Source: Lachnospiraceae bacterium MD329 (GTDB lineage Bacteria > Bacillota > Clostridia > UBA1381). From it: a stretch of 64,000 bases of DNA. The DNA is taken from the NCBI GenBank assembly GCA_010206265.1, contig VIQV01000028.1:32027-96026 (forward strand), given 5' to 3'. The notes below the pieces were generated by a model. It was not told where the DNA came from. It saw only the letters and a list, made by a program, of their open reading frames with translations, and did no database searches. The translations under genes were made by a program, and so were the position numbers. This document shows, one piece after another, positions 45,130 to 54,039 of this stretch (its first letter is position 1; each line of letters opens with the position of its first letter).

Positions 45130-45498
45130 ATGGCAGTAAGAGCAATACGCGGTGCGACAACCGCCGAGGAAAATACAAGAGAGGCAATAATCGCCGCAAC
45201 GATTGAACTTCTCGGAGAAATAGAAAAACAAAACGATTTAAAAAATGCTGACGCCGTATCAATTATATTTACGGTTACTTCTGATTTGACAGCAGTTTTT
45301 CCAGCGGCGGCGGTAAGAGAAATGGGAATTACAACTGTTCCGCTTTTAGATATGTCGGCTCCTGAAATAGACGGCAGTCTGAAAATGTGTATACGAACGA
45401 TGATACATATAAATACGGATAAAACAAAAGAGGAAATCAATCACGTTTATCTTCGAGGAGCAAAGGTATTAAGACCTGACCTTATAAAGAAAGGATAA
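45130..45498 (+). CDS. aroH: chorismate mutase, AroH type
   Basis: A 122-residue AroH-class chorismate mutase converting chorismate to prephenate for Phe and Tyr synthesis. It begins VRAIRGATTAEENTREAI (active-site Arg) and has IIFTVTSDLTAVFPAAAVREMG and IRTMIHINTDKTKEEINHVYLRGAKVLRPDL, typical of the trimeric Bacillus enzyme. AGAGGAGAG precedes ATG 45130. cmk follows after 5 bases. Confidence 0.95.
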   Translation: MAVRAIRGATTAEENTREAIIAATIELLGEIEKQNDLKNADAVSIIFTVTSDLTAVFPAAAVREMGITTVPLLDMSAPEIDGSLKMCIRTMIHINTDKTKEEINHVYLRGAKVLRPDLIKKG

Positions 45499-45503
45499 TT
45501 ACT

Positions 45504-46175
45504 ATGAAATATGTTTCAGTTGCGATTGACGGACCTGCCGGCGCAGGAAAAAGCTCGGTTTCAAAGGCGGCGGCAAAGTCGCTCGGCTTTACATACATAG
45601 ACACGGGGGCTATGTACCGCGCGGCGGCATTGTTTGCGATAGAACACGGTATAGACTTAAAAAATAACGTTCAGGAGCTTATTTCACATCTTGATGATAT
45701 AAAAATAGTTATAAAGTATACGGACGAGGGACAGAGGATTTATCTTTCAGGCAAAGATGTTTCCGAGCGCATACGCGAGGAGGAAGTTTCGGTTGGAGCG
45801 TCTGACGTTGCTGTGATACCGCAGGTCAGGACAAAACTGGTAGAATTACAGCGTGAAATGGCAAAAAGCGCAAACGTCATAATGGACGGACGTGATATTT
45901 GTGAATATGTACTGCCTGACGCGCAGGTTAAAATATTTCTGACTGCGTCAGTGGATTCTCGGGCGCGCAGACGTTATGACGAACTTACAGCAAAAGGCAT
46001 TGAATGTGATTTTGAAAAAATAAAGGCAGATATGGAATACCGTGATAAAAACGACAGCACAAGAGCGGTGTCGCCGCTTAAACAGGCTAAAGACGCAACG
46101 CTTGTGGATACGACCGATTTGACATTTGAACAGGCGGTGGAAAAAGTAAAGGAGCTTATTAAAAATGTTTTATAA
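45504..46175 (+). CDS. cmk: cytidylate kinase
   Basis: A 223-residue nucleoside monophosphate kinase acting on CMP and dCMP. P-loop AIDGPAGAGKSSVSK, then YIDTGAMYRAA, VIMDGRDICEYVLPDA, and the LID region RDKNDSTRAVSPLKQAKDATLVDT. The cmk-plsC-ispH-rpsA order is common in Firmicutes. It overlaps plsC by 11 bases. Confidence 0.96.
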   Translation: MKYVSVAIDGPAGAGKSSVSKAAAKSLGFTYIDTGAMYRAAALFAIEHGIDLKNNVQELISHLDDIKIVIKYTDEGQRIYLSGKDVSERIREEEVSVGASDVAVIPQVRTKLVELQREMAKSANVIMDGRDICEYVLPDAQVKIFLTASVDSRARRRYDELTAKGIECDFEKIKADMEYRDKNDSTRAVSPLKQAKDATLVDTTDLTFEQAVEKVKELIKNVL

Positions 46176-46767
46176 GATATGCCGTATGATTTTGCGGTTT
46201 ATAATGTTTTTTGCGTTCAGGTTCGAATTTAATGGACAAGAAAATATACCTGAAACAGGAGGAGTTATTCTTGCATATAATCATAGAAGTAATTGGGACC
46301 CTGTTATTGCCGGTTTAAGCTCGAAAAGACCGCTGACCTTTATGGCGAAGGAAGAGCTTTTTAAAAATCCTTTTTTCGGCGTACTGATAAAAAAACTGGG
46401 TGCGTTTCCGATTCATAGAGGAAAAGGGGATATAGGCGCGGTAAAAGTGTCGCTTTCTATTTTAAAACAAGGTAAATGTATGCTTATGTTTCCCGAAGGA
46501 CATCGCATAAAAAACGGTAAAAAAGTAAAAGCTAAACCGGGAGTTGCACTGATAGCGCACCGAGCGCAGGTCAAAATTATTCCGGCGCAGATTTCAGGGG
46601 AATATAAATGGATGAATAAAATTACAGTAACCTACGGTGAGCCGATAACACTTGAAAAGTATTATGACAGCCGCCTTGAACCTGAGAAAATACAGGAAAT
46701 AGCTGACGGTGTGCTTGATACGATACGAAGTCTTAACGAGTTCGGAAATAAGGCGGTGAGCGAATGA
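46165..46767 (+). CDS. plsC: 1-acyl-sn-glycerol-3-phosphate acyltransferase
   Basis: A 200-residue membrane-associated acyltransferase that makes phosphatidic acid. The catalytic H(X4)D motif is in AYNHRSNWDPV, and the phosphate-binding motifs are FPIHRGKGD and MFPEGHRIK. One N-terminal hydrophobic segment anchors it to the inner leaflet. It overlaps the ispH-rpsA start by 4 bases. Confidence 0.94.
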   Translation: MFYKICRMILRFIMFFAFRFEFNGQENIPETGGVILAYNHRSNWDPVIAGLSSKRPLTFMAKEELFKNPFFGVLIKKLGAFPIHRGKGDIGAVKVSLSILKQGKCMLMFPEGHRIKNGKKVKAKPGVALIAHRAQVKIIPAQISGEYKWMNKITVTYGEPITLEKYYDSRLEPEKIQEIADGVLDTIRSLNEFGNKAVSE

Positions 46768-48854
46768 TAAACGTGGCTAAAACCGCAGGATTCTGTTATG
46801 GGGTAAAGCGCGCGGTTGACGGAGTATATGAAGAAATAGAGAAAAGCAACAAAATAGCAACGCTCGGACATCTTATTCATAATCCGCAGGTTATTGAGGA
46901 TTTAGCTGAAAAGGGCGTGTTTTCTTACGAAAAAGTATCCGATATACCAAAGGATTGTACGGTTGTTATACGCGCTCACGGCGTCGGCAAACAGGTGTAT
47001 GAAGAAATAGGAGATAGGGCATATATAGATTTAACCTGTCCGTTTGTGTCAAAGATACATAGAATTGTATCAAAACACCATAACGAAGGCTGTCAGATTG
47101 TCATAGTGGGAGATAAAACACATCCGGAAGTTATAGGAATCAATGGCTGGTGCGATAACGAGGCAATCATTATAAATGATAAAAATTATGAAATTGACGA
47201 AATTTTAGCCCCAAAAACCTTGTGCATTGTAGCACAAACAACAATAAATAGAGAATTTTTTGGTCAAATCGTACAAAATATAAAAAAAACTTGCAAAAGT
47301 ACCCTAATATTTGATACAATATGTAGTGCGACGAAGGATAGGCAAAAAGAGGCAGAAGAACTTTCGCGTAATTCGGATATGATGCTTGTAATAGGCGGAC
47401 GGGAAAGCTCGAATACAAGGAAACTGTTCGAAATATCGAAACGGAACTGTCCCAATACCTATCATATCGAAACATTTGAGGATTTACCTCAAGAAAAAAC
47501 ATATAATAAAATAGGTATTACTGCGGGAGCGTCGACGCCCGGCGGTATTATCGAGGAGGTAGTAAAGGCTATGAGTGAAAATGTAAAAAACGAGGAGAAC
47601 TTTGCGGAGCTGTTTGAACAGTATGAAAGCAAAACTCTAAACAATGGGGACATTATCGACGGAACTGTTGTCGAGGTTCGTAACAACGAAGTCATTATTG
47701 ATTTGGGTGGCTTTAAGTATAACGGACAGTTGGCGGCTGACCAGTTGACAGATGACCCGTCACTTAAGCCGTCTGATGTTGTAAAAGAAGGCGATACAAT
47801 CAAGGTTTACGTTGTAGGCGTAAATGATGGTGAGGGAAAAGTAGTTTTATCAAGAAAGAAATTGGTAGCTATGGAGAGCTGGAACAAAATCAAAGCGGCT
47901 TACGAAGAAGGAAAAACTTTGGAAGGAAAAATCATTAAGGCCGTTAAGGGCGGAGTGATTGCTCTTACAGATGGTTCACAGGTATTTATTCCCGCACGTC
48001 AGGCGTCAGGAAGATTTGTACAGGACCTTCAAAGTCTTGTAGGTACAACCGTTACTTATAAGATTATCGAAATTGATGAAAGAAGAAAACGTGTAATCGG
48101 TTCGGTAAGAGTTATTATCGAGGCTGAAAGAAAAGAAAAGGAAGATAAGTTCTGGGCAGACGTTGAAGTTGGCAAGAAGTATCAGGGAACAGTTAAATCA
48201 CTTACTTCTTTTGGTGCGTTTGTTGACATCGGCGGCGTGGACGGACTGGTTCATATAAGTGAGCTTTCGTGGAATAAAATCAAACATCCGTCGGAAGTTG
48301 TTAAGGAAGGCGATGTTCTTGACGTTTATATCAAGGATATAAATGCAGAAACAAAGAAAATTTCTTTGGGATTCAAGAAGATTGAGGATAATCCGTGGAC
48401 AATTGCACAGTCGAAGTTAAATGTCGGCGATGTTGTAAATTGTAAAATTGTTCGTATGATGCCGTTTGGCGCATTTGCTGAAATTATGCCGAATGTGGAC
48501 GGACTTATTCATATTTCACAGATTGCTGACAGAAGAATCGGTAAGCCTGAGGATGTTTTAACAATAGGTGAAGAAGTTGAGGCCAAGATTACGGAAATCA
48601 ACTGGGAGGACAAGAAGATAAGCCTTTCAATCCGTGCGCTTATTCCGGTGCCGGAGGAGGAAGAGGTTGAGGAGGAAATTCCTGCTGAACCGCAGAAGGC
48701 AGAAACACTTGTTTATTCAACAGATCCCGATGTTGAGGTTGAGGAAGCAATTGAGATTGAACCTGCTGAAACAGTTGAGGAGGCTGAAGAGTCGGCTGAG
48801 CCTGAAACAGAGGCGGCAGAGGCAGAGGCTGAACCTGAACAGGAAACAGAATAA
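46764..48854 (+). CDS. ispH: fusion of IspH (HMBPP reductase) and ribosomal protein S1
   Basis: A 696-residue two-part protein. Residues about 1-275 are IspH, the [4Fe-4S] enzyme making IPP and DMAPP in the MEP pathway; the three cluster cysteines are in GFCYGVKRA, LTCPFVSKIH and TICSATKDRQ, and the TAGASTPGGIIEEV end motif is intact. Residues about 290-635 are four S1 RNA-binding domains, the last two in the classic GAFVDIGGVDGLVHISELS form, followed by a Glu/Pro-rich acidic tail. Such IspH-RpsA fusions are known in Clostridia, so this is expected rather than an assembly error. ATG overlaps the plsC stop. Confidence 0.96.
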   Translation: MINVAKTAGFCYGVKRAVDGVYEEIEKSNKIATLGHLIHNPQVIEDLAEKGVFSYEKVSDIPKDCTVVIRAHGVGKQVYEEIGDRAYIDLTCPFVSKIHRIVSKHHNEGCQIVIVGDKTHPEVIGINGWCDNEAIIINDKNYEIDEILAPKTLCIVAQTTINREFFGQIVQNIKKTCKSTLIFDTICSATKDRQKEAEELSRNSDMMLVIGGRESSNTRKLFEISKRNCPNTYHIETFEDLPQEKTYNKIGITAGASTPGGIIEEVVKAMSENVKNEENFAELFEQYESKTLNNGDIIDGTVVEVRNNEVIIDLGGFKYNGQLAADQLTDDPSLKPSDVVKEGDTIKVYVVGVNDGEGKVVLSRKKLVAMESWNKIKAAYEEGKTLEGKIIKAVKGGVIALTDGSQVFIPARQASGRFVQDLQSLVGTTVTYKIIEIDERRKRVIGSVRVIIEAERKEKEDKFWADVEVGKKYQGTVKSLTSFGAFVDIGGVDGLVHISELSWNKIKHPSEVVKEGDVLDVYIKDINAETKKISLGFKKIEDNPWTIAQSKLNVGDVVNCKIVRMMPFGAFAEIMPNVDGLIHISQIADRRIGKPEDVLTIGEEVEAKITEINWEDKKISLSIRALIPVPEEEEVEEEIPAEPQKAETLVYSTDPDVEVEEAIEIEPAETVEEAEESAEPETEAAEAEAEPEQETE

Positions 48855-48864
48855 TTTTAAAATT

Positions 48865-48896
48865 AAAAGGCAGGATAGCTTTGTCCTGCCTTTTTT
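48865..48896 (+). terminator. intrinsic terminator after ispH-rpsA
   Basis: AAAAGGCAGGA (48865-48875) pairs with TCCTGCCTTTT (48884-48894), with T-run to 48896. The 78 bases that follow before murD are G/C-richer than usual and contain a possible weak promoter (TTGTCC, 17 bases, TATAGA near 48914-48942). Confidence 0.88.
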
Positions 48897-48974
48897 GGTT
48901 GATGTACGTCTTGTCCGCCCGCGGTGGGACGTTTATAGATTGCATTGTAAGCGGGCAGAAAGGCAGCGGTATTT

Positions 48975-50351
48975 ATGAACAAAAAACTTGATGGCTTTAA
49001 AAATGAGATAAAAGGCAAAAAGGTTACTGTTTTAGGAATTGGAATATCGAATCTTCCGTTGATTAAGTACCTGATTTCTTTGGGAGCTGAGGTAAATGCT
49101 CGTGATAAACGTACTCGTGAAGAGATGGGCGAGGTTTTCGGTGAACTGCAGACGCTCGGTGTAACTCTCAATCTTGGAGAAAACTATCTGGAGAATTTGA
49201 CAGGTGAAATAATATTTAAAACTCCCGGTATGCGTTATGACCTTCCTGAATTACAGGCGGCTCGCAGAGCGGGCAGCGTTGTAACAAGTGAAATGGAGGT
49301 ATTTTTTGAACTGTGTCCGTCGCATATAATAGGAATAACAGGAAGTGACGGAAAAACAACGACTACAACCATTATTTATAAAGCTCTTACAGAGGCAGGT
49401 TATAAAACGTGGCTCGGCGGCAATATAGGAAAACCTCTTTTAAGCGATGTAGAAGGGATGACTGCTGATGACTGGGTGGTCGTAGAATTGTCATCTTTCC
49501 AACTGCATACTATGAAAAAATCGCCTGAAATTGCAGTGTTAACCAATATATCACCGAATCATCTTGATGTTCATAAGTCTTATGAAGAATATATTGAGGC
49601 GAAGAAAAACATTCTGCTGCACCAGAATCCCAAAGATATAGTAGTCGCTAATCTGGATAACAGACAGGCGGAAATGGCTGCCTCAGACGGAAACGGAATC
49701 AAACGATATTTTTCAAGAGAAAGCATTGCTGATGTGTATCTTGACAATGGTATAATTAAGAGAGGGAATGTGCCTGTACTTAATGTTGATGATATTAAAA
49801 TTCCCGGTATGCATAATGTTGAAAATTATATGGCGGCAATTGCCGCGCTGTACGGAATTGTTGACGACGAGGTTATTCGTAATGTGGCGAAAAATTTTGG
49901 AGGCGTTGAACATAGAATTGAGTATGTAAGAACCCTGGATGGCGTAAAATACTATAACAGTTCTATTGATTCAAGTCCGAACCGTACTATAAACACATTA
50001 AGAGTATTTGATAAAAAAGTTATAATGATTGCCGGCGGTAAGGATAAGGGAATACCTTATGATGAAATAGGAACAATACTTACAGAACGTGTTAAAGTTC
50101 TTATACTTATCGGAGCGACAGCAGATAAGATTGAAAAGGCGCTTAGGGATGAAATAAAAAGAACCGGCAAAGGAATATTTATAGAGGTAATAAGAGTTTC
50201 CACATATGAAGAGGCGGTAAATACTGCCCATGCAAAGGCTGAAAGCGGCGATACGGTTATACTTTCACCTGCAAGCACAAGCTTTGATATGTTCAAAAAC
50301 TTTGAAGAACGAGGAAACTTGTTTAAAAAACTTGTAAATGAGTTGGAGTAA
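48975..50351 (+). CDS. murD: UDP-N-acetylmuramoylalanine-D-glutamate ligase
   Basis: A 458-residue Mur ligase that adds D-glutamate to the wall precursor. N-terminal Rossmann-like domain (KVTVLGIGISNLPLIKYL), ATP site GITGSDGKTTTTT near residue 120, VVELSSFQLHTM, NISPNHLDVHKSYEEY, and VEHRIEYVRTLDGVKYYNSSIDSSPNRT. The C-terminal domain has IAGGKDKGIPY and LSPASTSFDMFKNFEERGNLFK. No other division-wall genes accompany it. ATG 48975 is preceded by AAAGGCAG. Confidence 0.95.
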   Translation: MNKKLDGFKNEIKGKKVTVLGIGISNLPLIKYLISLGAEVNARDKRTREEMGEVFGELQTLGVTLNLGENYLENLTGEIIFKTPGMRYDLPELQAARRAGSVVTSEMEVFFELCPSHIIGITGSDGKTTTTTIIYKALTEAGYKTWLGGNIGKPLLSDVEGMTADDWVVVELSSFQLHTMKKSPEIAVLTNISPNHLDVHKSYEEYIEAKKNILLHQNPKDIVVANLDNRQAEMAASDGNGIKRYFSRESIADVYLDNGIIKRGNVPVLNVDDIKIPGMHNVENYMAAIAALYGIVDDEVIRNVAKNFGGVEHRIEYVRTLDGVKYYNSSIDSSPNRTINTLRVFDKKVIMIAGGKDKGIPYDEIGTILTERVKVLILIGATADKIEKALRDEIKRTGKGIFIEVIRVSTYEEAVNTAHAKAESGDTVILSPASTSFDMFKNFEERGNLFKKLVNELE

Positions 50352-50352
50352 T

Positions 50353-51381
50353 ATGAAAGAACTTATAAAAAAATTAAGCGATATGCGCGGAGTGTCGGGA
50401 TTTGAGTACCGTATTACGGATAAAATAAGCGATATTCTGCGTCCGTATTGCGACGAGGTAAAAATTGACGCGCTCGGAAGCGTTATTGGTGTAAAATACT
50501 GTGGGAAGAAAAACGCGCCTCGAATTATGATAGAGGCGCATTGTGACGAAATAGGACTTATGGTGACTTCGGTTACTGACGAGGGCTATCTTACATTCAC
50601 AAGCGTCGGCGGAGTGGATGAACGTACACTTCCTTCTACGGAAGTTACGGTCCACGCACGCGAGGATTTGTGGGGAGTAATAGGAATACAGCCAGCGTAT
50701 TTGCTGGAAAAAGGAAAGACGGTAAAAAAGAAGGCAATGGCGGTTGACACTGGTCTTGACGCAAAGAAAGTTAAGGAACTGGTATCCGTGGGGGACAGTA
50801 TAACGCTTGCTCAGTCGGTAGGTGAATTTGGTGATAACAGATTCAGCGGAAAGTCCCTTGACGACAGAGCTTGTCTTGCCGCAATAATTTCAGTAATGGA
50901 AAGATTGCAGAACACTGACTTAAACGTAGATGTATATGCAGTTGCGGCTGTACAGGAGGAGGTTGGCTGCCGCGGAGGCAAAACCACGGCATACGGTATA
51001 AATCCCGATATGGCAATAGCCATTGACGTGTGTCACGGCATAACTCCCGATAACAGTGATGACGCGTTTGATATTGGCAGCGGAACGGTTATATCGGTAG
51101 GACCTAATCTGCACCCGAAACTGACAGACGCGCTTTTTGAAACAGCGAATAACCGTAATATAAAGGTTAATGTTGAGGTAGACGGCGGAAATACGGGGAC
51201 GGACGCGTGGGAAATACAGGTTGCGCGCGATGGTATTCCTACAGCGCTTTTGTCACTGCCTCTGAAATATATGCATACGTCGGTTGAAACACTACATTTG
51301 TCAGACGCGGCGGCAACGGCTGAGCTGCTTGCTGAATTTATTAAGGAGCAAAAGGGGGATATGAAATGGATAAGTTTTTAA
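50353..51381 (+). CDS. M42 family aminopeptidase, copy 1
   Basis: A 342-residue M42 (CelM/TET-type) metallo-aminopeptidase. Metal ligands and catalytic residues look intact: EAHCDEIG, GKSLDDRACLA, VQEEVGCRGG with both glutamates, AIDVCHG, and LKYMHTS at the end. M42 enzymes form large dodecameric particles that degrade peptides in the cytosol. It begins 1 base after murD and overlaps the second M42 gene by 16 bases. ATG 50353 is preceded by TTGGAG. Confidence 0.93.
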   Translation: MKELIKKLSDMRGVSGFEYRITDKISDILRPYCDEVKIDALGSVIGVKYCGKKNAPRIMIEAHCDEIGLMVTSVTDEGYLTFTSVGGVDERTLPSTEVTVHAREDLWGVIGIQPAYLLEKGKTVKKKAMAVDTGLDAKKVKELVSVGDSITLAQSVGEFGDNRFSGKSLDDRACLAAIISVMERLQNTDLNVDVYAVAAVQEEVGCRGGKTTAYGINPDMAIAIDVCHGITPDNSDDAFDIGSGTVISVGPNLHPKLTDALFETANNRNIKVNVEVDGGNTGTDAWEIQVARDGIPTALLSLPLKYMHTSVETLHLSDAAATAELLAEFIKEQKGDMKWISF

Positions 51382-52376
51382 AAACCCTGTCTGAACTTAA
51401 CGGAGTAAGCGGCAGTGAAACGTCAGTAAGAAATTTTTTGTCGGAAAGAGCTAAGCCATATGCAGATGAAATCAAAATTGACAGTATGGGAAATATAATC
51501 GTGTTTAAACGTGGTCTGGACAGCTCAAAGACATTGCTTGTTACGGCAAATATGGACGAACCGGGATTTATTATAAGTAAAATAACGGATAAGGGATATT
51601 TAAAATTCAAGCAGGTGGGAAATGTTGACCCGCGTAAAATTATATCAAAAAAAGTCGTAGTCGGCAGCGGAGTGAAGGGCGTAATAGGAATGAAGGCAAT
51701 ACATCTTCAAACTCGTGCTGAACGTGAAAATGTTGTTAAAGCGGACAAGCTTTTTATTGATATTGGCGCAGAGGATAAAGAGAGTGCGGAAAAACGTGTA
51801 AAAATAGGCGATTATGCCGCATTTGATACAGACGCGCTTGTAATAGACGGCAGAATAAAAGGAAAAGCACTTGACAGGAGCGGCTGCTGTGCGGCTCTTA
51901 TGGACGTTCTTGAAGGAAAATATCCTTATGATGTGTACGCGTGCTTTCTCGCTCAGAGTGAAGTGGGTTCAAGAGGCGCAAAGATTATAGCACATAGTGT
52001 AAATGCTGACGCGGTGCTTAGTATAACCTCGGCAGATACAACGGATATGTATGGAAAAACTGTGTCAGGAACAAAACTTGACGGGGGAACTATTATAAAT
52101 TATGCCGATAAAAATGTTATAGCGGATAAGGAGCTTACGGCATTTATGTCGGACGAGGCTGAAAAGACGGGAATAAAAGTTCAGAAAAAACCGCTTACGG
52201 ATTTTGCCTCGGACGCAGGTGCGCTGCAGTATAATGCAGGCGGTGTAAGATGTATTTCGGCGGCTGTGCCGTGCAGATATTCACATTCGCCCGTATCAAT
52301 AATGTCATTGGGAGATGTAAGTAATACAGCGGCGTATGTACGTTTATTCTTAAATAAAATCGGAGAAATGCTATGA
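51366..52376 (+). CDS. M42 family protein, copy 2, probably catalytically inactive
   Basis: A 336-residue M42-fold protein lying between two intact paralogues. Compared with them, the metal-binding His in the HMDEIG motif is Asn62 (ANMDEPG), the LDNRAG stretch after the bridging Asp reads LDRSGC, the catalytic Glu of EEVG is Ser198 (SEVG), and the next metal Asp (VDVTD in copy 3) is Thr221. The last His (RYSHSP) is kept. With two metal ligands and the general base gone, peptidase activity is unlikely. The frame is intact and overlaps neighbours by 16 and 4 bases, so it is translated and probably assembles with the other two. ATG 51366 follows AAGGGGG. Confidence 0.88.
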   Translation: MDKFLKTLSELNGVSGSETSVRNFLSERAKPYADEIKIDSMGNIIVFKRGLDSSKTLLVTANMDEPGFIISKITDKGYLKFKQVGNVDPRKIISKKVVVGSGVKGVIGMKAIHLQTRAERENVVKADKLFIDIGAEDKESAEKRVKIGDYAAFDTDALVIDGRIKGKALDRSGCCAALMDVLEGKYPYDVYACFLAQSEVGSRGAKIIAHSVNADAVLSITSADTTDMYGKTVSGTKLDGGTIINYADKNVIADKELTAFMSDEAEKTGIKVQKKPLTDFASDAGALQYNAGGVRCISAAVPCRYSHSPVSIMSLGDVSNTAAYVRLFLNKIGEML

Positions 52377-53362
52377 TGAATATAATAAAACTATTGGAAG
52401 ATTTAACACAAATAAACAGTGTGTCGGGCAATGAAACAGATATAAGAAAATATATCCGGCCGTTTGTTGAGCCTTATTGTGATGAGGTGTATACAGACGC
52501 AATTGGTAATCTTGTCGCGCATAAAAAGGGCGTCGGTAAAAAGTTTATGGCTGCCGCTCATATGGACGAAATAGGAATAATAGTGACAGATATAGACGAT
52601 AAAGGATTTGCCCGTTTTTCACCGATAGGAGGGCTTAATACCCGAAATCTTGTGAACTTAAGAGTGTGTTTTGCAAATGGAATAACGGGAGTTATAGGAG
52701 CGCAGGAGGACGCGTTTAAGGAAAAACCTGAAATAAGCAAGCTGTATATTGACCTTGGCGCAGACAGCAAAGAAATGGCAGAAAAGCTTATTAACATAGG
52801 GGATACAGCAGCATTTGCAGGAGGATTTATAAATCGCGGCGATACTGTAGTATCAAAGGCTCTTGATAATCGCGCAGGCTGTGCCGTGCTGATTGATACG
52901 CTTAGCCGTGTAAACAGTAAAAATGACCTGTATTTTGTATTTACGGTACAGGAGGAGGTCGGACTGAGAGGTGCAAAGACAGCCGCATTTTCAATTGAAC
53001 CAGATATAGCGGTAGCTGTTGACGTAACTGATACGGGAGATACTCCCGACGCGCCTGTAATGGCGGTTAAGCTTGGCGGAGGCGCGGCAGTCAAGGTTAT
53101 GGACCATTCTGTAATATGCGATTCTGATATAAGAACTAAAATGATAGAAACGGCAAAGAAAAACAATATACCGTATCAGCTTGAAATAATGCCGGACGGA
53201 GGGACTGACGCAGGTGCGGTACAGCTTACGCGCGCAGGCGTTAAAACAGGCGGAATATCAGTTCCGGTAAGATATGTGCATTCGCCGTCTGAAACGGCAA
53301 GTATTAAAGATATTGAGGCGTGTTCGGCGCTTTTAAAGAGCTTTGCCGAACAGGAGTGGTAA
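52373..53362 (+). CDS. M42 family aminopeptidase, copy 3
   Basis: A 329-residue M42 aminopeptidase with all expected active-site residues: AAHMDEIG, KALDNRAGC, VQEEVGLRGAK, AVDVTDTGD, and VRYVHSPSE. It starts within the stop of copy 2 (4-base overlap). Together the three genes form a coupled unit behind murD. Likely a cytosolic peptide-degrading enzyme; substrate preference cannot be read. Confidence 0.93.
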   Translation: MMNIIKLLEDLTQINSVSGNETDIRKYIRPFVEPYCDEVYTDAIGNLVAHKKGVGKKFMAAAHMDEIGIIVTDIDDKGFARFSPIGGLNTRNLVNLRVCFANGITGVIGAQEDAFKEKPEISKLYIDLGADSKEMAEKLINIGDTAAFAGGFINRGDTVVSKALDNRAGCAVLIDTLSRVNSKNDLYFVFTVQEEVGLRGAKTAAFSIEPDIAVAVDVTDTGDTPDAPVMAVKLGGGAAVKVMDHSVICDSDIRTKMIETAKKNNIPYQLEIMPDGGTDAGAVQLTRAGVKTGGISVPVRYVHSPSETASIKDIEACSALLKSFAEQEW

Positions 53363-53381
53363 AACGGAGGTGTAATTTGTT

Positions 53382-54035
53382 TTGGCAACTTGGGGAGTGC
53401 ATTTAAGGGTAGCAAGATTGTTTCTTGACAGAATTGAAGAAAAACATCGCAGGGAATTTGTTATCGGGTGCGTTGCGCCCGATTGCGGTTACGGAGAAAA
53501 GGACAGCTTTGGGGATTTTGTTCCGCCGCCGACGGTGACGCACTGGTCGCCGAGCGGAATGAAACGTGACTGCCGTTACAAGGACTTTTTTGATGAGTTT
53601 CTTACAGGTGAAAGAAATGACGACTACTGGTTTTATCTCGGATATTATATTCATCTGCTGACCGATATAATGTGGTCTGTCACAATGTATCTGCCGACGC
53701 TTACAGAATATGAGGAGGAATATGAAAAGAATCCTGAATTTCTTCGTGTAATTAAACGTGACTGGAACGATATTGACGTTTTATATCTTAGAAAGCTGTT
53801 TAAAACTCCGTGCTTTGATATAATTAAAAATGCAGGTGAAGTTAAAGACTATCTTACATATTATGAAAAAGGTCAGCTTACGAAACAAATTAAGGTAATA
53901 GCCGATTACTATGAAAATTATCAAGAAGTCAAAGAGAGAGAATTTAAGTACACAACACCTGACGAAATATTGAATTTTGTCGAGTGCGCGTATTATCTTC
54001 TTGATTTGCAGTTAAAAGAACAGGAGCTTATCTGA
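53382..54035 (+). CDS. zinc-dependent phospholipase C-like protein
   Basis: A 217-residue protein of the zinc-dependent PLC/S1-P1 nuclease-like helical family. It begins with a TTG codon giving ATWGVHLRVA, where Trp and His near the N-terminus are the usual metal-binding group; additional candidates are GCVAPDCGYG, THWSPSG, YYIHLLTDIMW. GGAGGTG lies 11 bases before TTG 53382. There is no signal peptide, so unlike the secreted toxins it appears intracellular. Substrate unknown. It is convergent with the RnfC-like gene. Confidence 0.75.
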   Translation: MATWGVHLRVARLFLDRIEEKHRREFVIGCVAPDCGYGEKDSFGDFVPPPTVTHWSPSGMKRDCRYKDFFDEFLTGERNDDYWFYLGYYIHLLTDIMWSVTMYLPTLTEYEEEYEKNPEFLRVIKRDWNDIDVLYLRKLFKTPCFDIIKNAGEVKDYLTYYEKGQLTKQIKVIADYYENYQEVKEREFKYTTPDEILNFVECAYYLLDLQLKEQELI

Positions 54036-54039
54036 TATT

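Noticed and set aside
48634..48978. Arg/Leu-rich 114-codon frame at the end of ispH-rpsA
   Set aside because: It is the shifted reading of the acidic Glu/Pro tail, crosses the terminator and has biased composition typical of a shadow frame.
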